DNA from: Paragordius varius
Lineage: Eukaryota; Nematomorpha
Direction: 5' to 3'
Length of the DNA: 64,000 nt
Assembly (NCBI GenBank): GCA_964247055.1
Contig: OZ176053.1
Span: 6,510,001-6,574,000, forward strand
The stretch's first letter is position 1. Each line of letters starts with the position of its first letter. The notes under the pieces were generated by a model. The model did not search any database. It saw only the letters and a program-made list of their open reading frames with translations, and was not told the origin of the DNA. Shown one piece after another: positions 53,270-64,000 of the stretch. A program made the translations under genes and the position numbers.

Positions 53270-55350
53270 CGCCCTTTTTATTAGGCCCCCTGTTCGGGCC
53301 CACCCCGCGTAAAAAACAGGTTTTTTAAAAACAGGTCTTCATTTGAGACAATTTTAAGGAAAACGTGTGGGCCATTCGATTTCGAATACGATTTTTTTTA
53401 CTTTTTTTTCGATTACGCTGAACATAGTCGGCTCGCTGTTTTAATATAGGCCCTCCTTTTACCCGCTCCCCCTATAAAATGTAGTTTTTTTAAAAAAAAT
53501 CAAGTCCACAAAAATAATTTTTTGAAACTATTTTTCGCCCAAGGTAGGGACCGTAAAGATTTAATGAGGATTCCAGGTATTCTCTGTTAAAAGGCAAAAA
53601 TTTTAGTCGTGATGTATTAATATTGGCTGTTGGGTAAGGAAATACCAGCTAAAAACTACCCCGTCGTATCGAAATGCTGAATTTCAGAAAATCTATAAGA
53701 CTATATGAGTTCAATAAACGCTTAAAATATTACACGTAACAAGTCAAAAATTTAAGTCATGCGGTTTTTGACAATTAGCTGTTAATTAGGCCCTTCACGC
53801 CCTGAAAAATGCGCCGCCAAATGTTTTTTAAGTTTTGAGGCAAATTTTCCAATCACTAATGAGCCAGGTATTCTCTGTAAAAAGGCAAAAATTTTAATCA
53901 AGCGCTTTTTTTGTATTAGCCTCTGAGCAGGAAGCTACCCGCCTGAAACCACCATCTCAAAATTGCGCTCTTTAAGAGTTAATTTTCAGAAAACTTATCA
54001 GACTACATAGGTTTAATAAGCGCCTGAAATATTACCCGTAAAAGGCAAAAATTTAAGTCGAGCGGTTTTTTTAAAATTAGCAGTTAATTAGGCCCTTTAT
54101 GCCCTAAAAAATGCCTTAATTAAACTATCTTTCGTTTTGAAGCCATACTTCCAAAAACTATTTAGAACATATGGAATCAATGATGATTTGAAGTATTCCC
54201 CTATAAAGGGCAAAAAATTTTATCGAACGACTTTTCTATGTTTACTGGGTAGGGGCTACCCGCCTACATTTGGGCCACCATATAGATACGACGTGACTTT
54301 GGACGCAAATTTTAGAAAGTTATCAGGCCATATGAGTTCAATAAGGTCTCATTACTCATAAAAAGGCAAATTCAAGTAGAGCGGTTTTATTAAATTACCC
54401 CTTAATTAGGCCGTTGCCCTAAATGCACCACCATAGATTGACTTTTTGGTTTTGATGCAATTTTTCGAAGATCCCACGAGAGCAGATGATGATTCCAGGT
54501 ATTACCCTGATTAAGGTAAAAATTCGAGCTTTTTGTTTCGCCCCTGGTTAGGGAGCTACCTACCCAAAATTGCGTCACCATATCGATACAGCATACCTTT
54601 TGGAGTCAATCTTCAGAAAACCTATGAGACGAGTGCAATAAGGGCCTAAAATATTTATTATCTCTTAAAAAACAATATTTTAGTATGATATGGTATTTAA
54701 TGAAGTAAAGTTTTACGCCCTGAAAAATGCGCCGCCATAGAACATTTTTTTAGTTTTGAAGCAATATTTCCAAAAACTTATAGGAACATATGGAAGCTAT
54801 GATAATTCCAGATATTCCCCATATAAAGGCAAAAATTTTGCCCAATGCTTTTTTTCCACTTGCCCATGGGTAAGAAGCTACCCGCCAAAAACTGCACCAT
54901 ATAGAAATTGCGTTGTTTTGGAGCTAATTTACAGAAAATTTATTAAGCCATATGAGCTCATTAAGAGTTTGAAATATTACCCGCAACTAGGTAAAAATTA
55001 AGGTCAGGCGTTTTTTTATTAGTTGTTAATTTGGGGCCTTTAATGGCCATCATATAACGATTTTTGTGTTGAGGTATTTTTTCGAATAACCCATCAGAGA
55101 ATGGTATCAAAGATGACTCCAAATATTTGCCCCATAAAGGCAAAGTATTTAATTCAGAGCTTTTTTCATATACGTTTGGGTAGGGGCCTACTGGTTTAAA
55201 ACAGAGACGCCATACAAAGATAACGTGGTTTTGGAGATTTTCAAAAAACTTAAGAAGGCATACGAGTTTAAAGGCTCTAAATAATGCCAATGAAAAATAA
55301 AAATTATAGTATAGCAGTTTCTTCCGGTCATCAATTTGGGGTCCAGTAAA
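53270..55350. repeat. Diverged tandem repeat, ~311-bp dimer of two related halves
   Basis: A landmark like CATATGAGTTCAATAAG recurs at about 53702, 54003, 54329, 54632, 54948 and 55259, a mean step near 311 bases. Between these lie related copies of the type CATATGGAATCAATGATG (54168, 54787). Both half types continue with TATTMCCC, then AAAGGCAAAAATTT and a T-run, but one half ends in GGGTAGGGGCTACCCGCC and the other in GTTAATTAGGCCC...TGCCCTGAAAAATGC. The unit is thus a dimer of halves of roughly 155 bases. About six and a half units are present, quite diverged, and GC-richer than their surroundings. Open frames at 54137-54361, 54756-55001 and 54961-55428 fall inside the units and look like by-products. 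Confidence 0.8.
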
Positions 55351-55910
55351 CAATATGTTAGTATGAATGCACAGTTTTGAAAATGATGAGTTAATAACTA
55401 TTAAATAATGTTTCGAAAAAATCCACATATATGGATCACAATTTTGTTAATCCATTTTTTCAAATCCCCCCCCCAAGAAGTCCGAAGGATTTCCTCGGAC
55501 TGCGTAGCAGCCCGATTTACGCTAATATAATATATTAAAACGACATCATATGCTTCACCTGTATCACCGATAACAATTTTGCACGGTTGAATTATAATAT
55601 CGAATAGAAAAAATAGACATGCGAAATAATTTATTGGTTCCAGATAAAAAAATTTTATCCTCACTTAAATGATTTAAAAGTTATATTTTAAGCCGGAATG
55701 CAGCTTGTCATCATAAATAGTATATAATTCTTAAATAAATGTATTTATTATTACGATAATTTTTTTGTAGGCTTTTGTGTAGTGGGTATATATTATTTTA
55801 GAGGTGATTTGGGTATTTGCGGATTGACACAAAATTATTTATGTATATATAATGATAAGGAAAGTTTACACGTAAGTTTTCATTCATAAAAGACAGATAA
55901 AAATTATACC

Positions 55911-55942
<32 letters not shown>

Positions 55943-57056
55943 TTATAGTTTAAAATCATTATTTCATATGATCATATAAATTAAAATAAGGATGCAATGT
56001 GGGTTACATGAATTATTACAGCAACAAAAACATAAGGTCAACTATTCTTTTTAAAATTATGATATTACCGTGACAGAACGGCTGACGCGTGTTTAATTAC
56101 AGTGCGCACTTTAGAAAAGTTTTTTATATTCTCAATTATCAACATTGAAAAATTAGACATGAAATAATGTATATAATAAATATTATTTTGTAAATTTATA
56201 CCACGGGGACCATATAAATACTAGTTTTTAATATGCAGGGGATTTGTATGTATGTGGGTTAATTAAATTTTTAAAACTGGCGGAAGTTTTGCGCTAAGTA
56301 AAAACTTTCGTTTTTTGTTTGGGTTAAAAACCATTTTTTATTATTAGTATTATTATATAATTAATAATCATATAAGGGGACATAATTATAAACTAAAAAA
56401 TTATTGTAACGAGGTTTTTTTTCAGAGTTGGGGAGATCAAATATACATACGTGTCAGTATTATTAGATTGATTTTTGCACAAAAAAATATGAATTGAATT
56501 AGACTTAAGCAATATAATAAGATATGAAAATGTTAGTTGGTATAACTCGTAAATAACATAAAAGTTTACTCAAAATTAAATCATGTTCAAAAGAGTATGT
56601 GTGTGCGTTATTATTAGGTGGTAGTTTTCAATACGGGTTGATCAGAGTGTAGGAATTGATGGGAAAATTTAAGAGATTTTACCAGTTGTTGTTACCTATC
56701 TGGTAAGATGAAGTTTTAATTTTAACAATAAATTATAGGAGGGCTACTTAATGCTTTTATATTATAATAGTCCGTAAAATTTAGGGATAAGCCTTATATC
56801 ATATAAATAGTGTGCAAATGTGGTGTAAATATATATTATAAGCTAAAGAATAGAGAGTCACGAGATATTAAATAAATTAAAGAATTTCACGTAATTTGCA
56901 ATAAATATAAATTATAACTCAAGAAGAGTGTTTTTTTACTAGAAGTGAAAAAAAAAGTAATTTCGCTACACAACATTAAATGTGGTTGACATGTAAAGTA
57001 AGTATAGTATGTATGTATGTATATATAATTTGAAGACATAAAAGAAACAACTACTA
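55351..57056. other. Spacer downstream of UBE2H
   Basis: No gene recognised. Around 55440-55600 there is a GC-richer patch with a run of ten C (55467-55476) and an imperfect palindrome TCCGAAGGATTTCCTCGGA. A minus frame there (55401-55664) contains KIVIGDTGEAYDVVL and cannot be assigned. The right part should contain the 3' untranslated region of UBE2H. Confidence 0.4.
55911..55932. repeat. (AT)n microsatellite
   Basis: About 11 AT units, uninterrupted. Confidence 0.85.
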
Positions 57057-58372
57057 CTATAGCTTGAAATTGGTGTGAGTCGGTGGTATTATAACCTGGT
57101 CAGTTGGATCAGTTCCAACACCCTTATTTCGATTTTCAGATGAGGAAAGAAGATTATCGGCGGTTGTCCCATTGAACGCTTCAAAATCATCGGGTTCTGG
57201 TTCCGAAAAATCGGACAAACTACTTATCGAATCATCGTCATTCCCATTACTTAGCGGATTAGACTTGTAATTGATGTGATTGTAGCCATTATTGGTCCTT
57301 TGCGAATGAAGAGTTGATGCTGATGATAAAGGATTATTATTATTAGATTCAAAGGTGTGGTGGGGAGCTTGGCTATCTACGCTATTGATATTTGATGCGT
57401 TGTTGTGATGTGTTGTAGTTTGATTGGTGGTAGTGTTGTTGGTTGACAAGGCATTGTGAGTTGATTGAGTAATAGATGATGATGTTGAGGAGGAGGAATA
57501 GTTATAACCGGAGGAAGAATTGCTAGAATTATTATTATTGTTGTTTGAATAGGATTTGGAATTACGGCTGTTTTTATTCTCGTGATCTTTCAGGGCTTCT
57601 TCAGATGCATACTTTTGTACGTAATCTGTAGTACACCACACACACGTATAATATAAAATACAAAAACACAATATTAAAAATGCTTCTTAACTTTTATATT
57701 TAAAAAAGTTACTCAAAACACAGGTATAAAATATCGCATCTAGCGAATTTTGAAATGTTAACATAAAAAAACCCCCTTTAAAAAATATTTGTGATTTTTT
57801 GAAATTGCCAATTTTAGCTATACTATGACTTTTTATGCATAAATTATGAGGGTTTTAATGGAACGTATTTTGCTATTAACACATGAGCGATAAAAATAAA
57901 AGACATTAGTTGGGTGGAAATACATTCATTAATGTAGGTCAAATAGGGTGAGTTATTTTATTAATAGGAGTATCCAAAATACAGTCATGTGTCCTTTATT
58001 TTATCAAAAATTTATTTTTCGTTAAATGGGTATAAATATTTGGTAATGAATGAAAAAACAAGAGCTCTCTATTAATTCTTTATTTTTTTATGAATATGAT
58101 ATTGTTAATACCTCTTGTTTTTTCCATTCTTTAACAAATATTTATATCCATTTAACGAAAGAAAATAAATTTTTGATAAAATAAAGGATACATGACTGTA
58201 TATTTGGAAGTTTTGATATTTTTAAGAAAAATTTGTAAAAAACCCTTAATCTTCCGTTGATAATCTTCTGGTTTTTGCAAGTACAACGCTGCAGCATCTC
58301 CGTTGAGCGGGTCTACAGGGTTTGGGTATCGGAGCAATTGAGGTAAAAACGATTCAAAGATATTCAACAAAT
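57057..58372 (-). CDS. UBE2H: Ubiquitin-conjugating enzyme E2 H, last two exons
   Basis: Partial: exons 58372-58244 and 57625-57057, joined G/AT in phase. The first reads [19 protein letters not shown] and [19 protein letters not shown], nearly identical to human UBE2H after its catalytic cysteine; the second begins [16 protein letters not shown], as in the human C-terminal helix. UBE2H passes ubiquitin to substrates, notably with the CTLH/GID E3 complex. The active-site cysteine and N-terminal half must lie beyond base 64000, so the intron before 58372 exceeds 5.6 kb. The tail is odd: about 110 residues rich in Ser, Asn, Thr and His are inserted before the conserved [15 protein letters not shown] motif (human SMSDFSEDE), and about 45 more follow, ending in TNFKL. 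Identity is certain; the function of the tail is unknown. Confidence 0.93.
57972..58209. mobile_element. Hairpin-forming inverted repeat in the last UBE2H intron
   Basis: Left arm TATCCAAAATACAGTCATGT through AAAAAACAAGAG (57971-58065) is mirrored by CTCTTGTTTTTT through ACATGACTGTATATTTGG (about 58113-58209). Arms are about 95-100 bases with few mismatches, around a loop of about 45 bases. It lies 35 bases inside the intron donor of the penultimate exon. It looks like a small foldback MITE; no target duplication could be fixed. Confidence 0.78.
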
Positions 58373-59221
58373 CTATAATAAATTAACATGTAATAAATAT
58401 TTGTTTAAATGGTCAAATTTAACGGGTAAATGAACCATCGGTCCAGCACAATTTGAAATTACTGCATAAAACAATCGAAAGTAAACAATGTATAAATAAT
58501 AATTAAAAAATCAATAAAATACATAATATTTCTCAACATAAGAGTAATAAAGATTTTATGGGAAAACTTCTTTCGAAATAGATAAAATTTATAACAGTAA
58601 TAAAATATAATATTCATGTATAAAGATTAATTCTTCTTAAAACTTATCAAATTAATATATAAACCAAATATATGGTATAAACTAAATCGCATGGAAAATA
58701 AATTTAGGCAAGAGTTAACGAATAAAACTAACCAACCGCCTTTGGATTAAAATAACACCTAAATGTGAAAAAAAACATTATCAAAAATAATAATAATCTG
58801 TAAAGATAATTGTAAATTTTGTTTTTTTAACAACAAAAATTTCGTCGTGATATTTTATTCAAGGCCAAAATGTTTACTCCTGTCAAAAAAACTGACCAGT
58901 TTATTAACCAATATATCTTTTTAATGTCATTAAAATGTGATTTAATTTTAGTATAACAATCATAAATGTTAGTAGTAAACAAATAATCATGAATTGTATA
59001 AAAACGATGGCTGGATTTGTTTTGCAATGAAAAAAGGTTGAAAAAAATATTATAAATATTATATCAGATCATAGTGTATCTCTAATTGACTTGATAAATA
59101 AAAAGCTTAGAGGGAAAAAAATGGGGCCCAAACAAAATTAAAAACCAATTTGTCCCAAGCCGTTGACTTTCGGCTGCTCAACATATTTATACATAAGCAA
59201 AACGCTCACACATGTTATTAC

Positions 59222-59525
59222 ATACTAATTACAGTTCAAATTCACCCTTAAACAATACACATTCACCCTTGAACAATTCAAATTCACCTTGAGAAATTCA
59301 AATTCATCCTTGAACAAGTCAAAATCACCCTAAAATTATGTATTTCTTATTTTATATTTTTAAAAATGAAATTACGTTTAAAATTAATATAATACTGTAA
59401 AAATAATAAACTATGCCATAAGAATATTTTTTAATGATGAGTTATATTAGTTCGGAAACAAATAATTTATTTTTAGGGTGAATTTGAATTGTTCAAGGGT
59501 GAATTTACATTGTAAATGGTATATG
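59222..59525. mobile_element. TTCAAATTCACCC MITE, copy 1
   Basis: The left part repeats TTCAAATTCACCC-like words several times (from 59231), the right part holds the complement GGGTGAATTTGAATTG, and the right end is TGTAAATGGTATAT. A shared middle segment reads like TATGCCATAAGAATATT. No coding sequence. The left tip is degraded compared with copy 3. Confidence 0.72.
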
Positions 59526-59779
59526 TTAACAATATATAGTTGGATGGTAGGCAAATATTTTAAATGGACATATTAGGTTTCGCTTAAACTTATGTCAAAA
59601 AAATCCAAAAAGGACTCATTGTTTAATTCAAATTATGCTATGTAGGATTGTTTTTTTAAATAAATGTAGCTTAAATGCCGTTAGAGTTTATAATATGTTT
59701 TAATCTGGCTAAATTTGGTTCTTAATAAAATTTCCAAGTTAATCATAGAATAAAATTTATAAACTTTTAATTTTTGATT

Positions 59780-60007
59780 TACCAGCAGTTTCGATATTGT
59801 TATTTGATTATAAATTCACCCATAAACATTTCAAATTCACCCTAAGATATATGCTTTTTTGGGCTAATAAAACTCATCATTAATAAGAAATATATTCTTA
59901 TGGCAGTTATTATTTTTTCAGTTTTATATTTATTTTAGGGTCAAATTGAATTGTTGGAGGATGAATTTAAATTGTTTAAGGGTGAATTTGAACTGTAAAT
60001 GGTATAC
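59780..60007. mobile_element. TTCAAATTCACCC MITE, copy 2
   Basis: A shorter copy lying about 250 bases after copy 1 in the same orientation. It keeps TTTCAAATTCACCC on the left, the middle words CATCATTAATAAGAAATAT and TATTCTTATGGCA, and GGGTGAATTTGAACTGTAAATGGTATAC at the right end, a terminal inverted repeat of the family. The left tip is only weakly matched. Confidence 0.7.
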
Positions 60008-61734
60008 TTTGTATAGCATTTGAAATAATTTAAATTAAATAATTTTAAAAAAAGTTTTTATATACCCTAACTTAAAATTAAAATTTGACCGAAAATAATT
60101 AAGGTACACATCTTATTCTGCTTGAGATGTTTAATGAAAATAACATATGGCTCAGAAACTCAATCCTGATTGATATTTTTCTCAATAAACACAATGATAC
60201 ATAAATCTCCAAAAGGATAAATAGGAAAATTAAAGTAAACTTATAATGAATGTGAATCCTTATAATAAAAATTAAAATCTCAATTTAATAATATGTTATC
60301 TCATCACATCTTCATACAATATCGATAATAAGTTAAGGTAAAATCATAAGGTCATTAGCCCTGTGTCTGTGTGTGTCATTTTGCAATAGATGTGTTTTGT
60401 ACTTAAATACTAACATATTGCACGTAATACAAAAAGATTGCATGTTAAATTAAACGAGGACTACAGGTGGGATTCTACGTATATATAACTAACCTTTTAA
60501 CATTTGTTATTATTACAAACATTTATGGTGCGTGTTTAATTATTTCCTTTAACAAACTAACTATACCTTAATTAATTTAATAACCTTTCATACAGCAATA
60601 TAATTATAACGTTCGCTTAAAAAACAAACAAAATAAAATAGGATAAGTTTATGAATTCATGCCAATCAGCAAATATGTTATCGATTAAAAAGATTTGCCA
60701 GAAATGGCTATCACACAATTGAGCCACATATATAAATTTGAAACGCCCTTGCCAGGCTGGCTACGGTTATGTTCCTTTCATCTAGTATGTTGTGTTCATC
60801 TATTGAGTTAATAAAAAACAAAAAATTTGCAAGGTCTGAAACTTACAGAATCAAAATGTGGAATATATTATATGGACCAAACAGGAAAAAATGGCATATG
60901 AGGAAACATCAAGCTTGCTAGAAAACTCCAGCGTAAAAATTCATATTACCGAAGACGCATTAGTTGGCCTATGTACACTTAATTTTAATAACTTAATGAT
61001 TTCACAAAGCTAGAGTGAAAAAAGATCAATAGAATTTTGACATTTTGGAGAGAAAGAAAAAATCTTTAAAAAAACCGTTAAAAACAAGTGTTTTTTAATG
61101 ATTACGCATACATTTCTAACAATTACTAATTTTGTATTGATCAAAGAATCATTTTAAGTTACAATTAATTTTAATTTGCTTGAAAACATTTATATTTAAG
61201 CATAGTAATTCTAAAATTTAAGATGCTCGAAAAATATAAACAAGAATGAATTCATTTTAATAAATATGAAATGTTCAATTATTAAACGAATTAAGGGATA
61301 TTTGCAAAAATGGGAAAACAGGCAGCCCTCCGCTACATTCTATTCTGCCCGCGTAAAATTTTTGAAGATACCGCATAAAACCAAAATTCTATAATTTAAA
61401 AAATTCTATTAATGAAATCAGAATGAAATTAAATATTTTTTAAGTGTTCAACATGGAAATAAAATTAAGTATTCGGTATATTTAGCCATTAATTTATTAA
61501 ATATGATTACATAGAGTTCTATCGGTTCTTTAAGCGTATATTTTTTTTCAGTAGTAATAAAAACAAGCGTTGTTTTTAAACCTTGTATTTGAAAACTCTC
61601 CTGACTATGAAAATTATGTCCTTGGCCTTGTATAATAGAAAAAGAATATTCGAATCTTTTTAAAAAACTCAAAAATAAAAATGGTAAAAATAACACAATA
61701 GACTGAATATCAAATATAAATATTCTAAATTTAG

Positions 61735-62725
61735 GTGACACTCTATTTGGGTTATTTAATGAGGATTCTGGTTAAAAATATGATTAATCTTGTATTATAT
61801 AGTATGACATCATCGAAAAAATTTAAGACATATAACAAACCATATAAACATACCGACTCTCTTCAACATCTGCATCGAATACATCACACGCAACATAGAC
61901 AAACCCTCATTTTACTCCTAACACAATTTACCACCAAATATTAAAAATTCGGTCTGAACATTAATTATAATAAAACAAAAATCATGCACATAAATTTACG
62001 AATACAATACAATACCTTAACATTTCTGAGCACCCAAATCATTGTGGTACCACAAGTCTTTTATGTTGGGAGTCTATTCTGACACGACTAACAACAGCAC
62101 ACCAAACATTAAAAGAAGGATAGCGATCGTCAAAGCAAATATGATAAAATACATTAAACTATGGTCATCCCACGATATTAAACTTAAAACCAAGATTAAA
62201 CTAGTCAAATCTCTAATCTTCGCAAGCATACTGTACACCGCAGAGGACAATAAAGAAATGTGATGCAAGATATATCAATGCCTTCGAAATGTGGTGTTGG
62301 AAAAAATTGCTATAGATAAATTGGAAAGAAATAATTAAAACACTGACATCCTTGATAAAATTAAAGCTGAAATATCCTTATATCGCTTATGCCTTAAAAT
62401 GAAACTATCAAACTTCGGCATAACTAGAGCCAAAAACTTGGAGTATCAGCTTATATAGGGCAAAGTTCAAGGCTCAAGAAAACGTGGCAGATGTAAAATG
62501 CTTTGGATCGAAAACTTAACTAAAGAAATTAAGCCAATGCAACCGTTGACATCCATCACACCTAACCGTACAATCTGGCGTAACTACTCTTACGAAATAG
62601 CGAAAATTGACCCCGATCTTAGCTACATAACAACAACAACACTCATAAAAAATTTACAGCCCTATTTGCATACTAACAGGTGTAAAAATACATATCTCTG
62701 TTTTCAACATAACCGAAAATAAGAA
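61735..62725 (+). mobile_element. Decayed 3' end of an RTE-like LINE (ORF2 C-terminus)
   Basis: Pieces in several frames follow the C-terminal order of RTE/BovB-type reverse transcriptases. GLNINYNKTKIMHIN is near 61950; then FYVGSL and IKRRIAIVKANMIKYIKLW (62060-62165) with KTKIKLVKSLIFASILYTAE (to about 62245); then INAFEMWCWKKLL followed by INWKE (62275-62330); then SRKRGRCKMLWIENLTKEI (62475-62535) and RTIWRNYSYEIAK. The family motifs are FxFLGSxI, RRIxxAK, TKIxLVKxLVFxxxLYGxE, IDAFEMWCWRRLLRIPW and RKRGRPxxRWxD. At least two frame changes and several stops (for example TAG after WCWKKLL) show it is dead. The 5' part, with endonuclease and most of the polymerase, is missing, the usual 5' truncation of LINEs. 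The exact 3' end is not clear. Confidence 0.85.
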
Positions 62726-63488
62726 AAGGAGACAACAATTACGAATTTATAGAAATCAATATATGTACACTTTATCACAAAACTATAAAATACTATATGT
62801 GACAAAAATTTCATAGCTTCAAACAGGCTGACAATCAAATGATCTATTATCATTATTTTTTAGCAAGTCGGAAGCAACAAAAACTTCTCAAATTGTTACA
62901 ATCATTACATCTCGGGTTTGTATACAACTAAATTTATGCGAAAAATCGGCCCAAAGAATGGTAAAAAGTGAGTTATTGAAATTTGCGTTAATTCATCCAT
63001 TTTTCAGCCAAAAGCAACATTTTTTTATCCAAACGCAACAATTTTTTATGTAAACGGTACATATTTTCATTCAAAGGCAACATTTTTAGTTGTCTTTGCT
63101 TAAAATGTAGGGAATGGTATTAATTTTGAACCAGCATCTCTTCTAACTTTTATAAAAATAAAATCAAAGTATTTCCAAAAAATAGCTGTAATATATTTAT
63201 TATAATCATCTCCTCCTAATTAAGTTTTCAAGAAAACTACAAATTAACGTATATAAACTTTGTACGTATATCCTCCATAGTTACTGAAAAAAGTATCCAT
63301 TTTTTCCTAACATACAGTGTGAGTAAGTATACATTGCTAGTTTTTAATTTATAGCCAAGAGAATAATTATTGGCTAATAAAAATAGTTAAAAGTAAAAAA
63401 TGTCTTAAACTCAATATTAATGCCCTTTTCCAAATATTCTATCTGACAATAAATGAAAACTAGCAATGTAAACTTATTCATACTCTGT

Positions 63489-63808
63489 ATATACCATTGA
63501 CAGTTTTAACAGTTCAAATTCACCTTGAACAATTCAAACTCACCCTCGAATAATTCAAATTCACCCTTGAATATTCACCCTGAAAATAAATTATGTGTTT
63601 TCGAACTGATATAATTCATTATAAATAAAAAAATACATCTTTATGGCATAGTTTATTATATTTTCAGTATTATCATAATTTAAAACAAAATTTAATTTTT
63701 TTAAAAATATATAAATATATATGTAATTTTTTATCTTAAAAAACATATAATTTATTTGAAGGTGAATTTGAATTGTTCGAAGGGAGATTTGAATTGTAAA
63801 TGGTATAT
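63489..63808. mobile_element. TTCAAATTCACCC MITE, copy 3
   Basis: The most complete copy: left end ATACCATTGACAGTTTTAAC followed by three TTCAAATTCACCC-like words; right end GGTGAATTTGAATTGTTCG and GAATTGTAAATGGTATAT. TATA flanks both ends, which suits a TA-targeting element such as Tc1/mariner, but that is an inference. The middle shares TTATGGCATAGTTTATTA with copy 1. Confidence 0.75.
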
Positions 63809-64000
63809 ATGGAAAAAAAATATTATCATTATTAGTAGTAATAACCTTATCATAACATATGAGGGAGGAAGAAAAAAAAGAAAGTTTATATAGATAATGG
63901 CAAATGTAAATGTAGTTACTTAGTATTCGTAAATATAAACAAAGTTCAAGTTGAAATGTAATAATGATGATTTAAGGTAGAATAGAATACTAAATATTAG

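Larger units (their letters stand above)
58373..64000 (-). other. Intron of UBE2H (at least 5.6 kb) holding repeats
   Basis: From the acceptor TTATAG before exon 58372 to the window edge I find no UBE2H exon, so this is taken as intron, with the earlier exons further right. It holds three copies of one MITE and a LINE fragment, listed separately. Other patches, such as 60700-61000, 61310-61400 and the minus frame 61448-61741, give no recognisable product. Confidence 0.6.

Noticed and set aside
61448-61741. 97-residue minus frame
   Set aside because: No domain pattern; it ends at the LINE border and overlaps no UBE2H exon.

Overview
This is a very AT-rich stretch of an invertebrate nuclear genome. 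All genes are split by introns, many of them tiny (the shortest called is 45 bases). A kettin/titin-type immunoglobulin gene next to a histidine ammonia-lyase gene points to a protostome, most likely an ecdysozoan such as an arthropod. I cannot name the species.

Bases 1 to about 22310 are one satellite array of 62-bp monomers, already under way at the window edge. It has two domains with an abrupt switch near 15420: a recently amplified part built from higher-order repeats and a ~4.65-kb super-repeat, and an older, more varied part that decays toward the right edge.

To the right of the satellite I reconstructed five protein genes by matching reading frame, splice phase and domain pattern. 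(1) Minus, 23596-28229: a 404-residue kettin-like protein with three Ig domains. (2) Minus, 31768-39721: a near-complete histidine ammonia-lyase in 18-19 exons with all key active-site residues present. (3) Plus, 43450-44252: an 81-residue secreted protein with four cysteines that I cannot assign. (4) Plus, 45624-52420: a 694-residue single-pass membrane protein with three EGF modules that I cannot assign. (5) Minus, 57057-58372 and beyond the right edge: the last two exons of ubiquitin-conjugating enzyme E2 H, with an unusually long Ser/Asn-rich tail.

Between the genes lie repeats: a 1.03-kb near-palindrome (41248-42275), a hAT-type MITE (44688-45127), a two-level tandem repeat with a ~311-bp period (53270-55350), a hairpin repeat in the E2 H intron (57972-58209), three copies of one inverted-repeat MITE (59.2, 59.8 and 63.5 kb), and the decayed 3' end of an RTE-like LINE (61735-62725). 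The genes do not form a pathway; they are ordinary neighbours. The best candidates for something undescribed are the 81-residue secreted protein, the EGF membrane protein, the mini-kettin gene and the nested satellite. All calls come from reading the sequence; no database search was run.
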